DNA from: G963668435 sp963668435 | GTDB lineage: Bacteria; Latescibacterota; Latescibacteria; Latescibacterales; Latescibacteraceae | Direction: 5' to 3' | DNA: 64,000 bases | NCBI GenBank assembly: GCA_963668435.2 | Contig: CAXXSC010000006.1 | Location: 744,001 to 808,000, forward strand | Shown: positions 1 to 8,385 of the stretch, piece by piece | Position numbering within the stretch: the first letter of the stretch is position 1 | Layout: each line of letters starts with the position of its first letter | Program-made: the position numbers and the translations under genes | The notes under the pieces: model-generated | The model's database searches: none | What the model was told of the DNA's origin: nothing | Seen by the model: the letters and a program-made list of their open reading frames with translations, nothing else

Positions 1-1
1 C

Positions 2-1204
2 TGGGCGCAGGATGTCGGCCAGGAGCGTTACGCATGGCCGGAACCCTCCGAAACGCCGTTTTTCAGCGGCCCGGTGAGCTATGTCAAAGTGCCCGAAGGC
101 TCGAACGGTCCTCTCTTTTCCCATCATAACCACTGTCCTGCAATCGCGGCCTGCCCGAACGGCGATGTCCTCGCGATCTGGTACACCACCAATGAGGAGA
201 ACGGCCGTGAGCTCGCAATCGCCGCCAGCCGTCTGCGCCGCGGTTCCGAGAGCTGGGATGCGCCATCCCTGTTCTGGGACGGTCCCGACAGGAACGATCA
301 CGCCAGCGACCTTCTGTGGGACGGCGAAGATACGATCTATCATTTCAACGGCATTTCGAGCGACGCCACATGGGGCAAGCTTGCCCTGATCATGCGTGAA
401 AGCACGGACAGCGGCGCCACATGGTCGCAAGCCCGCATAATCATGCCGGAGCACGGTCTCAGGCACATGCCTGTCGCAGGGGTGTTCACTACCCGCGAGG
501 GCTATATTGTCCAGCCGAGCGACGCGGTCACTATAGGGCACGGCGGCACAGCAGTCGTGATCAGCCGTGACGGCGGCGAGAGCTGGTACGATCCCGGCGA
601 GGGCAAACCGGCGCCTGTTTTCGAGGAGGGCGCAACCGGCGCATGGATCGCAGGTATTCATGCCGGGGTGGTCCAGCTCGAGGACGGCAGCCTGATGGCG
701 CTGGGCCGCGGCGACGATATCAACGGGAAAATGCCCCTGAGCCTGTCAGATAACATGGGCGAGTCATGGACCTACCACGCCAGCGTGTTCCCGCCCATCA
801 ACGGCGGCCAGCGGCTGGTGCTCATGCGCCTGAAAGAGGGACCGATCCTCCTGGTCTCGTTCACGGATTCGAGCGAGAAGCGGAACGATCCGGCATGGCC
901 CGCGGTGGACGGTATGACAGTCAGGGACAAGAACGGCAAAAAACGGAAAGTCTATGGCATGTTCGCGGCGCTGTCATTCGACGAGGGAAAGACATGGCCG
1001 GTCAGGAAACTGGTCACGCCGGGTAAAGGCCGTCACGAGCTCGACGGCGGCGCGTGGACTGACCAGTTCGTCATGGACGAGACTCACGCCGAACCCATGG
1101 GCTACCTCGCCGCGACACAGGCGCCCGACGGCACAATACATCTCATTTCCAGCGCACTTCACTACCGTTTCAACCTTGCGTGGCTGAATGAGCCCATGCC
1201 CTGA
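2..1204 (+). CDS. Sialidase-like BNR/Asp-box beta-propeller protein (5' partial)
   Basis: The reading frame is open from base 2, so the gene begins outside the window; the GTG at 74 is only an internal candidate start. The protein carries at least four Asp-box motifs of the S-x-D-x-G-x-[ST]-W type: STDSGATW, SRDGGESW, SDNMGESW and SFDEGKTW. These mark the blades of a six-bladed propeller of the sialidase/neuraminidase superfamily (GH33-like). Such proteins usually act outside the cell or in the periplasm on sialylated or other terminal sugars, but many members have no proven activity. The N-terminal arginine triad region is outside the window or not recognisable, so catalysis is not shown. 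It is followed after 72 bases by an aldo/keto reductase on the same strand, which may be cotranscribed. Sure of the fold, unsure of the substrate. Confidence 0.8.
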   Translation, partial: WAQDVGQERYAWPEPSETPFFSGPVSYVKVPEGSNGPLFSHHNHCPAIAACPNGDVLAIWYTTNEENGRELAIAASRLRRGSESWDAPSLFWDGPDRNDHASDLLWDGEDTIYHFNGISSDATWGKLALIMRESTDSGATWSQARIIMPEHGLRHMPVAGVFTTREGYIVQPSDAVTIGHGGTAVVISRDGGESWYDPGEGKPAPVFEEGATGAWIAGIHAGVVQLEDGSLMALGRGDDINGKMPLSLSDNMGESWTYHASVFPPINGGQRLVLMRLKEGPILLVSFTDSSEKRNDPAWPAVDGMTVRDKNGKKRKVYGMFAALSFDEGKTWPVRKLVTPGKGRHELDGGAWTDQFVMDETHAEPMGYLAATQAPDGTIHLISSALHYRFNLAWLNEPMP

Positions 1205-1276
1205 CAAGCAATCAGAGTGATCGATAGAATATGAAAACATGTCAAACACTATAAACACCCGAAGGGAAGGCGAATC

Positions 1277-2371
1277 ATGGAAAAGCGGCAATGCGGCACG
1301 ACAGGGCTCGCGTTATCTGCCCTCGGTTTCGGCTGCTGGGCATTCGGCGGCGGCGCATACTGGGGCGAGGATCATGACCAGAAAGACGTGGACAAGCTGG
1401 TCCGTTACGCGTTCGACAACGGCATGACCTATTTCGATACAGCAGAGGCATACAACGAGGGCAGAAGCGAAGAAAGCCTCGGGCTCGCGGTAAAAGACCT
1501 TCCCCGCGACGAGGTCATAATCGGCAGCAAGGTCCTGCCCGGCAACTGCTATCCCGACATGCTGATCGAACACTGCGAGGCCTCGCTGAAACGTCTCGGG
1601 CTCGACTACATGGACCTCTACATGATTCACTGGCCGCTGACGCCCCTGGCAATCAGCGCTTTCGGATCGGCCGAGACCGCCGCGAACCCACCCGCACAGG
1701 ATGACGCGTTCGCAACACTCATCAGGCTCAAAGAGCAGGGCAAAATCAAGCATATAGGTGTCAGCAATTTCGGCGTCAAATTCCTCGAGGAGGCCGCTGA
1801 AACCGGCGCGGTTGTCGCCGCGAATCAGGTTGTCTACAGCCTTCTCTATCGCGGAATCGAACATGAACTCCTGCCCTACAGTGCCAAGAAGGGCATCGGC
1901 GTTATTAGCTACATGACACTGATACAGGGCATTCTCGCCGACCTCTGGCCCACGATCGTGGATATCCCCGACAAGCAGCGCCGTCTGCGCCTCTTCGACA
2001 GCAGGAACTGCGCCGCGGCCCGTCATGGCGAATCGGGCGCCGACGAGGAGGTCGCGCAGGCCCTTGACGATATCCGCGCTATCGTGAAAGAGACCGGCAT
2101 CACAATGGCTGATCTCGCGCTGAAATGGGCGATTGCCGCCGAGGGCATGATCTGCGTGCTCGCCGGAACACGAAGCCTGAAAAACCTCGCGCGGAACATC
2201 GAGGCCGCGAACGAGCCGCTCGATACGGCGATCAAGTCCCGTCTCGACACAGTCACCGATGCGCTCAAGGTGAAACTCGGGCCGAGCATGGACATTTTCG
2301 AAGGCGCGCACCGTGACCGCTGCAATGTCAGGGAGGCGGATGGTCCTTCGGGGAACAGGGCTGTGGTGTAG
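1277..2371 (+). CDS. Aldo/keto reductase
   Basis: A 364-residue aldo/keto reductase, an NAD(P)H-dependent cytosolic oxidoreductase acting on aldehydes, ketones or sugars. The full catalytic tetrad is visible: Asp54 and Tyr59 in FDTAEAYNEG, Lys85 in IIGSKV and His118 in YMIHWP. The barrel motif GVSNFG and the C-terminal cofactor-binding stretch LAGTRSLKNLARNIEA (nucleotide adenosine/phosphate binding in this family) are also present. The ATG at 1277 has a purine-rich Shine-Dalgarno (gaagggaagg) 8-15 bases upstream. It lies 72 bases after the sialidase-like gene and is closed by a strong hairpin at 2404-2442. The context of exported sugar enzymes suggests a sugar-derived carbonyl substrate, but this is inference. 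Confidence 0.93.
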   Translation: MEKRQCGTTGLALSALGFGCWAFGGGAYWGEDHDQKDVDKLVRYAFDNGMTYFDTAEAYNEGRSEESLGLAVKDLPRDEVIIGSKVLPGNCYPDMLIEHCEASLKRLGLDYMDLYMIHWPLTPLAISAFGSAETAANPPAQDDAFATLIRLKEQGKIKHIGVSNFGVKFLEEAAETGAVVAANQVVYSLLYRGIEHELLPYSAKKGIGVISYMTLIQGILADLWPTIVDIPDKQRRLRLFDSRNCAAARHGESGADEEVAQALDDIRAIVKETGITMADLALKWAIAAEGMICVLAGTRSLKNLARNIEAANEPLDTAIKSRLDTVTDALKVKLGPSMDIFEGAHRDRCNVREADGPSGNRAVV

Positions 2372-2403
2372 GAAGCTTTTCGGGATAATCCAGTGGTGAA
2401 ATG

Positions 2404-2442
2404 AAAACGGGTGTTGCTTATTTTTGCAACACCCGTTTTTTT
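2404..2442. terminator. Bidirectional rho-independent terminator
   Basis: A 14-bp stem (aaaacgggtgttgc, 2404-2417, with gcaacacccgtttt, 2426-2439) encloses an 8-base loop and runs into seven T on the plus strand and four A on the other side. It sits between two convergent genes, the aldo/keto reductase (+) and the sorting-domain propeller protein (-), and can serve both. Confidence 0.9.
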
Positions 2443-2447
2443 GTAGA

Positions 2448-4427
2448 TTATTTCATGAGCAGCAGTTTCCGCGATGTGTGATACTGTTTCGTGCCGACAT
2501 ATGCTATGTAGGAACCTGCGCCAAGCACCTGGCCGGAATCGTTTAGCCCGTTCCATGTGAAACGATGCTGTCCGGCATTGAGATGGCCCGTGTAGAGCGT
2601 TCGCACGTTCTGGCCCGCCATGTTGTATATTATGACATCCGTCATGCCCGGCATTGAACAGCTGAAAGCAATTGTGGTCGCCATGTTGAACGGATTCGGC
2701 GAAATACCCGTTATGCTGATCGCGCTTGGCGCCGCCTTATCGCGCTGCTCGACAAAAACATCGGCCTCCGGGTCATAGCGGCACAAGCCTCCGCGTGTCC
2801 CGATCCAGACGGCGCCGTCCTCACCGAAAGCGATATCATTGACATACTCGTCCGGCAGACCGTTTTCCTTTGTCCAGTTTTTGAATGTCACACCGTCAAA
2901 ACGGCTCAGGCCCTCGTATGTGCCAATCCAGACAATATCGTTGTAATCGATGACTATAGTGGTCACAACGTTATTGACAAAACCTTCATCCTTGCCGTAA
3001 ATTGTCCATTCCTTGCCATCATATTTCGCTAGTCGGCCTTTTTCATAATCACTTATAGAACTCACGTATGGACATAAGCTGAACCATTTGTTGTCCTGTG
3101 AATCAATCGTTATACTCGATATAGACGTTTCAGGATATATATCATCTATTTTCATGAGCGTCCACTCTTCACCATCGAAAGAGGAGAAGCCCGCACTGCT
3201 TGTTACCCACAACACACCATCATGATCAACCGCCAGAGACGTTATACTTCCCGTAAACGAGCAGGTTTCTTCCGTAAACTGCTCCCAGTTTTCGCCATCG
3301 TAATGAAACAGGCCTTCCCGGTTAACAGCCACCCAGACTGAATTGGGGCTTTCAACACAGATATCCTTGGCCCATGTTGATGTCATGGGATCGTTATCGA
3401 TATCCGCGAGATACGTTGTCCAGATGCCGCCATCGTAATGCGAGATGCCGTAAAAATTGCTGCTGATCCATAGCCCGTTATTGCTGTCAACGGCGATATC
3501 GTTGATACGTCCTCCCGCAAGGCCGTCATCAGGGGTGAACGACGTCCAGTTCGCACCATCAAAACGGGAAAGGCCGCTGTTTACAGGACAGCCGGGACAC
3601 AGGTACATATCCGAGAAAGTGCCTGCCCAGAGCGTACCGTTCCTGTCCACAGCGACAGCGTTGACATTATTATTCAGGATGTTTTCCGCGAAGCTGATTT
3701 TTTCAACGACGCTCCCGTCTGAGGTGAAAAGGCCAACCTCCATCCCGGTCATTTCACGCATCCAGGCACGCCCGTTCTTGTCGACAACGAAATCCCTCAT
3801 ATTCGGCCTGTCTATCGCAAAATCATAGACATCGTACTGCTCGTTTCCGTCGGGATCGGGTCCGGCGCCCTCCTCGTGAGTCAGCCAGGTCTCGCCATCG
3901 AACGAAATGACACCTTTATCATGCTCAAACCAGAGACAGTTCTCGCTGTCAATAAGAAGGTCTGTAAAAGACGAGTTGAGTTCAGCGAAAAAATCGGGAG
4001 TAACATTGAGCCATTCGTTGCCATCCAGACGCCAGATATCATACCTAGTGCATCCCCAGAAAACACCGTTCAGGTCAATAACACAGTACCACATATGCTC
4101 CGGATTGTCGATATCCTTGTAGACCGGGTAAAACCTCTCGCCATCGAACGCGTATATGGCACTCCTTTTAACAGCCCAGATGTTCCCGTCCTGAACCAGA
4201 ATGCGGCTCAATTCATTATCCGGCAGACCATCAAGCGTCGTATATACCCTGGAGGAGCCATCGACCGTATTGTATCTGAGCACACCGCCGCTCGTGCAGC
4301 ACCAGAGAGTGTCGCCGTCCAGTGCGAGCTTATAAATATAATCGGGATTGGTGAAATGTGTCCACTGGGCTGAAACGGAAGAAGACAGCAGAAGAAGCAG
4401 CATCGGGAGAAAACGGAAGAATCTCAT
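2448..4427 (-). CDS. Secreted two-component-regulator-type beta-propeller protein with C-terminal sorting domain
   Basis: About 659 residues. It opens with a signal peptide (RFFRFLPMLLLLLSSSVSA-Q). The body is a long series of about 40-residue propeller repeats of the form 'LWIGTxxGLxRYDG' and 'FDGxxWTxY' (for example IVWIGTYEGLSRFDG and AVWIGTRGGLCRYDP), as in the periplasmic Reg_prop sensor domains of hybrid two-component systems. No kinase part follows. The last 90 residues contain SPNPFN, an IYNMAGQNVRTL strand and the ending SRKLLLMK, the pattern of FlgD-like/Por-type C-terminal sorting domains. The protein is therefore probably exported to the cell surface. The ATG at 4427 is chosen over the TTG one codon upstream. 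Ligand and function unknown. Confidence 0.85.
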   Translation of the reverse strand: MRFFRFLPMLLLLLSSSVSAQWTHFTNPDYIYKLALDGDTLWCCTSGGVLRYNTVDGSSRVYTTLDGLPDNELSRILVQDGNIWAVKRSAIYAFDGERFYPVYKDIDNPEHMWYCVIDLNGVFWGCTRYDIWRLDGNEWLNVTPDFFAELNSSFTDLLIDSENCLWFEHDKGVISFDGETWLTHEEGAGPDPDGNEQYDVYDFAIDRPNMRDFVVDKNGRAWMREMTGMEVGLFTSDGSVVEKISFAENILNNNVNAVAVDRNGTLWAGTFSDMYLCPGCPVNSGLSRFDGANWTSFTPDDGLAGGRINDIAVDSNNGLWISSNFYGISHYDGGIWTTYLADIDNDPMTSTWAKDICVESPNSVWVAVNREGLFHYDGENWEQFTEETCSFTGSITSLAVDHDGVLWVTSSAGFSSFDGEEWTLMKIDDIYPETSISSITIDSQDNKWFSLCPYVSSISDYEKGRLAKYDGKEWTIYGKDEGFVNNVVTTIVIDYNDIVWIGTYEGLSRFDGVTFKNWTKENGLPDEYVNDIAFGEDGAVWIGTRGGLCRYDPEADVFVEQRDKAAPSAISITGISPNPFNMATTIAFSCSMPGMTDVIIYNMAGQNVRTLYTGHLNAGQHRFTWNGLNDSGQVLGAGSYIAYVGTKQYHTSRKLLLMK

Positions 4428-4483
4428 CAAACACCCCGCTCACATCATGTTTTAAATCTTTTGTGGTAAACGATTTTTTCAAA

Positions 4484-4514
4484 AAAGGGACGGCTTTTCA
4501 GCCGCCCTTTTTTT
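4484..4514 (-). terminator. Terminator of the Fn3/FecR/barrel operon
   Basis: Stem aaaggg(a)cggct (4484-4496) pairs with agccgccctttt (4500-4511) with a single bulged A, loop of three to four bases, and a run of A at 4481-4486 that reads as U on the minus strand. It follows the outer-membrane barrel gene that ends at 4531. The T run on the plus side is also good, but no plus-strand gene needs it. Confidence 0.75.
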
Positions 4515-4530
4515 ATGTTCTATGCCTTCC

Positions 4531-7233
4531 TTAGAATGCAGAGCGGAAGGTGACGCCGAAAATAGGCTCGGTGTAGTCGTTGAGCGAATTTGCGTTATCG
4601 GCATAGTTTACATAGCGGAAATTGGCGCCGACCGACATGACCGAGGTCAGGCGGTAGTCCGCCTCGAGACGGAAGGAGGCCTTGGAGTTATCGATCTCAT
4701 ACTGGCCCGTCTCTTCGTTACCCGAGCTCATGAAGCCCAGCCCGGCGGTGGTCGAGAGGCGTTTGTCGCGGAACCATTTGTAGGTTCCCGACAGGTTCAG
4801 CATGTTGATACCGGTGGTGATCTCCTTGCGGGAATACGGATTCATGTTGTCGTCGTACAAAGGAATGTAGGACGCGTTATCCGTACGGCCCAGCGAGGCG
4901 TTGACCGTCAGAGGCATCGGGTTGATCACGGAGTTCACGTTGAACATGAGTGTCAGGTTGCTCGACTCGTTGAGGAGGTATTCGCTCAACGGGCGGTCGT
5001 CCGAGATATCCATGCTCGTGATACTCAGTGTACCGGTGTGTTTCTGCAGGCCGACCGGAAGTGTGCCGCCGAACGAGAGCATCAGGGTGTTGGTCGAGGT
5101 GTCGATCATGTCCATGATGTCGTTCGCGGCAATGGATTTGTCCAGGTTGTTCGAGGCCGTGTACATGCGGTAGCCGATGGAGACATTGGGCTGGTACTCG
5201 GCAAAATAACGCGGACGGGCGGTCACGGAGAAACTGGTGACACTGGTGTCCTTGGTCAAGTCTTTCTGACCGGTCCCGGCGCCAGTGTCGGCATCGACAC
5301 CCGCGTACTGCAGACGCTCGTCATCGAGGTTGTCCGAATAAGAGTCATGACCGAGATTGAGAGTAACCTGGTCTTTGAGAACCCTGGTCCTGATATCGAA
5401 CTTCGCGCCGCCGATGTCGGTTTTCTGCTGCGGATTACCGAGAGAGACATAATGTGTCGGGATACGGTAAAGCTCGCCCTTGAAATAGGTATTCGCCTGC
5501 GGAATGGGAATTGGTGATGTCAGGCGGAGTTTATATACCGACTTGATCGCTTCTTTAAGGCCCTCAGCCGTGTCGTCGACCAGTTTCTGCTTGTCAAATG
5601 AGGTCTGGGTCGAGGCGTTGAAACGGAACATGTCATCGTCGATATTCTCGGGAAGATCGTCTTCCAGATCCTCGGGAATTGCGCCGAACATGTTCTCGGT
5701 CACCACGGTGCCGCCGAACTCGGCGGTCAGCTCGGAACGGTTGTCCCAGAAACGAAGCGAAGTCTCAACAGTACCGACCCAGTTTTTCTTGGGCTTGTAA
5801 TCTGTGGAGAACTCGCCGCCATTGTAACTGAAAGTCCTGTTCTCGTTTTCATCATAATCGAGTGACGTGGAATCGTCTTCGGCGGAGAAGAAGTTTCCAC
5901 CGATTTTCCATGTCGCCCATTTGTTCTTGACCGGTACAACATCCGCCTGAACAGCCATGACATTGCGCTTGAACGTGCCGGGCAGGAACTCGTAGACATG
6001 GAATTTTCCGGACACCGGATCCTGGATGATACGCTGATAGCTGGAGGACAGTGTTTTCTGCTCACCGGCCTCGTCGATATAGGTGTTTCCTGAGGCATCA
6101 GTCGGATCGAGCGTGACATTAGCATCAACGATCTGGACTGTTTCCTCGAGATCGCGCTTGTTATAGCCCATGACGAATCCGGCTTGGACACGTGAGGACT
6201 TGAACTCGAGGTTGACACCACGGACAAGGATGCCTTTCATGGACAGTTCGCTGTAATTCGGGTTCGAATCACCGATGCGTGCCCTGAAATGACGTGTCCG
6301 GCCGTCAAAATAGAAACGGTTGATCGGCTGACGGTCCGGGATGTCCTCGGAGGTGAGGAAGGATGATTCTTCACTGGAGAGCATGAGTCCGGCGCTCCAG
6401 TTCAGGAAACCGGTCTGGCCTTTCATGCCGACATCGACCTTGTTGTTCCACAGCGGGATCGAGTGGTTGTCACCGGAACGGTTGTCGTTCTGGATACCGA
6501 TGTAGACATCACCCTCGGCGCCCAACGGAAGCTGCCGTTTGCTCTTCACCTGGAATGTCCAGATGTTGGGCCCAACATAGTCGCCGTTCAGATCGCGGGC
6601 AACGACCTCGATCTCATGATAACCGTCTCGCAGAGGACGGCGCGGTTCCCACATCAGGACGTTGCCGTAGAACTGCACTTCACGGGTGCGGTCACGCTTG
6701 TCGATCTTGAAACGGACCGTGTTGAAGTCGATTTCGCGCTCGGAAATATAGAATGTCACCATGACCGGCTCGTCACCGGTCTCGAGCTCGGCTCCCGGTT
6801 CGGGATTGGTGAGGCTTATTTCCGTTGCCGAGGTGTCGACATCACCGCTGGCCGCTGCAGTCAGTGGATTCTGTTCGGGATCGAGCCGCGGCTGGGTCAT
6901 TTCGTTGCCTGAGCTGTCCATTGCTACAAGATAGTACTCGACAGTTCCCTCAAGCCCGAGCTCGCGGTCGAGCTCCTGATAATATATGTCGCTGTTGCTA
7001 CGCATCTCGATTGAGTTGTAGTAGCTCTCGCCGGGTTTACGGTAGAACAGGGTGACCTTCTTGACTTCGGTATCATCCTGCACCATCGCTTTTATCACGC
7101 CGGGCTCGTACTGTTGTGTCCGCACATTCATGTTGATCTGCGGCGGTACGGAGTCGGCGGCAGCAACGGTCACCCACAGAGCGGCGAGGAGCAGGATCGC
7201 AAGCTGACCCCAAATGGATTTCATTGATCTCAT
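4531..7233 (-). CDS. Large outer-membrane beta-barrel protein with N-terminal Ig-like region
   Basis: A 900-residue exported protein. Residues 1-27 form a signal peptide (ILLLAALWVTVAAADS). Residues 30-230 look like two beta-sandwich modules: an Ig/Fn3-like part with VKKVTLFYRKPGESYY and VEYYLVAMDSSGNE, then an invasin/Ig-like part. From about residue 235 onward alternating amphipathic strands rich in aromatic residues run to the last residue, and the chain ends in GVTFRSAF, the terminal-Phe signature recognised by the BAM machinery. No TonB box, plug or known porin motif is seen. It is the last gene of a three-gene operon, 30 bases after the FecR-domain gene. RBS gaaggag lies 10 bases before the ATG. 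Family not recognised; the barrel assignment is from pattern only. Confidence 0.8.
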   Translation of the reverse strand: MRSMKSIWGQLAILLLAALWVTVAAADSVPPQINMNVRTQQYEPGVIKAMVQDDTEVKKVTLFYRKPGESYYNSIEMRSNSDIYYQELDRELGLEGTVEYYLVAMDSSGNEMTQPRLDPEQNPLTAAASGDVDTSATEISLTNPEPGAELETGDEPVMVTFYISEREIDFNTVRFKIDKRDRTREVQFYGNVLMWEPRRPLRDGYHEIEVVARDLNGDYVGPNIWTFQVKSKRQLPLGAEGDVYIGIQNDNRSGDNHSIPLWNNKVDVGMKGQTGFLNWSAGLMLSSEESSFLTSEDIPDRQPINRFYFDGRTRHFRARIGDSNPNYSELSMKGILVRGVNLEFKSSRVQAGFVMGYNKRDLEETVQIVDANVTLDPTDASGNTYIDEAGEQKTLSSSYQRIIQDPVSGKFHVYEFLPGTFKRNVMAVQADVVPVKNKWATWKIGGNFFSAEDDSTSLDYDENENRTFSYNGGEFSTDYKPKKNWVGTVETSLRFWDNRSELTAEFGGTVVTENMFGAIPEDLEDDLPENIDDDMFRFNASTQTSFDKQKLVDDTAEGLKEAIKSVYKLRLTSPIPIPQANTYFKGELYRIPTHYVSLGNPQQKTDIGGAKFDIRTRVLKDQVTLNLGHDSYSDNLDDERLQYAGVDADTGAGTGQKDLTKDTSVTSFSVTARPRYFAEYQPNVSIGYRMYTASNNLDKSIAANDIMDMIDTSTNTLMLSFGGTLPVGLQKHTGTLSITSMDISDDRPLSEYLLNESSNLTLMFNVNSVINPMPLTVNASLGRTDNASYIPLYDDNMNPYSRKEITTGINMLNLSGTYKWFRDKRLSTTAGLGFMSSGNEETGQYEIDNSKASFRLEADYRLTSVMSVGANFRYVNYADNANSLNDYTEPIFGVTFRSAF

Positions 7234-7263
7234 CGTCGTTGTACTCCTTCGGTTCCGTTCCTG

Positions 7264-8361
7264 TTATTTTTCTTCGAGCTCGAGCTTGAGTGTCTTCTCT
7301 CCGGACCCATCGGGATTGGAGAATTTAAGCTGGAGCGTCTTTTTCTGTTTCGGCTGCGAAACTGATACTGCAACTGTTCCGGGTTCGCAATCAGGCGCCT
7401 CGGCAGTCATTGTCACACTACCCTCACTGACGCCGCGGGCCATGAGAACAACCTGGCCGTTGGAAAGCTGGACCTCGGACGGTGCGCCGCCGAAAGTCTT
7501 TCCGCCGTCGGTGGAGAATTCGACCGCGTTGCCGGTGACGTTAAAGGCTGACAGCACGAAACTGGCGTTCGGATCGATAGAGCCTGTTTCAGCGTTCTCG
7601 GCCCAGACTGTCAGGTTGAACGTGGTGCCGATAGCCTGGCTGTTGCCGCCACCGGGAACGACCTTGAGATTCCAGATCGGCTCGACTGCGCCGGTCCATC
7701 CGGTCTGTTTTTCGGCGTCGCCCTTGGAAAGCGTCTGGGGATCCTGCGGCGCGCCACCCTCGGGAACCCTCGTCCTCTGGTACTGCTGGATCAACACGCT
7801 GCCGAGCTGGTTCATAACCTCGACCGAGTTGAGCATGGAGAGGAATGTCGCCTGTCCGTTACCGAACTGGGCATTAAACTCAGTACCTCGCACAGATGCC
7901 ACAGAGGACGGTGTTTCGACCTCGTAGGAATATCCGGCGGCTTTCTTTTCCCGGACCTTGTTGTAGACCTCGCCAACGATGAGCTTGGTCCTTTCGGCGC
8001 TTCCGCGCTTGCCGGGATTCTGTGATGTTATTTCCAGTTCGGTGTTTTCATTGATCAGCACGCGTGTGCCCGAGCTGGTGTAGACGATCACGGCTTTGTT
8101 GCCGAGACCGGTCCTGATCTGGTATCCGTTCAGGAGCGGTGTATTCTTGGCCGCTACCTGCCAGTCTTCGTTCGCACCGGTGCGGTATTCCAGTGATCCG
8201 TTGATACGGATGACCATTGCCACCGGCGGTTCTTTTTTACCTGCGTCCTGAGCGAAGACTGCCACTGCCGCAACAGCGAGGAAAAGCGCAAGGAGCGGCA
8301 GGACGGTCTTGCATCGTTTCATTCGTATCATAGTCGACACCCTGTCCTTTTGTCGTTTCAT
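7264..8361 (-). CDS. Secreted FecR-domain protein
   Basis: About 365 residues. A long charged N-terminus leads into a signal peptide (TVLPLLALFLAVAAVAVFA-Q). It is followed by a FecR domain of roughly 100 residues (GSLEYRTGANEDWQVA, then NGYQIRTGLGNKAVI, NENTELEI, and VETPSSVASVRGTEF, the conserved 'VxTPxxxaxVRGTxF' strand). The C-terminal half looks like one or two Ig-like modules. Unlike classical FecR there is no cytoplasmic anti-sigma segment, so it is a periplasmic or envelope protein, not a sigma regulator. I chose the ATG at 8361, preceded by gaggag at 10 bases; ATGs at 8379 and 8331 are alternatives, the latter with its own aaaggacagg. It lies between the Fn3-like and barrel genes (gaps of about 24 and 30 bases). 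Confidence 0.88.
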   Translation of the reverse strand: MKRQKDRVSTMIRMKRCKTVLPLLALFLAVAAVAVFAQDAGKKEPPVAMVIRINGSLEYRTGANEDWQVAAKNTPLLNGYQIRTGLGNKAVIVYTSSGTRVLINENTELEITSQNPGKRGSAERTKLIVGEVYNKVREKKAAGYSYEVETPSSVASVRGTEFNAQFGNGQATFLSMLNSVEVMNQLGSVLIQQYQRTRVPEGGAPQDPQTLSKGDAEKQTGWTGAVEPIWNLKVVPGGGNSQAIGTTFNLTVWAENAETGSIDPNASFVLSAFNVTGNAVEFSTDGGKTFGGAPSEVQLSNGQVVLMARGVSEGSVTMTAEAPDCEPGTVAVSVSQPKQKKTLQLKFSNPDGSGEKTLKLELEEK

Positions 8362-8385
8362 TACGTTATGACTCCTCATTGCGGC

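Noticed and set aside
7264..8361. FecR protein as anti-sigma partner of the ECF sigma factor at 13658
   Set aside because: The FecR protein is exported with no cytosolic N-terminal sigma-binding part, and the sigma gene is 5 kb away on the other strand with its own small membrane-protein partner.
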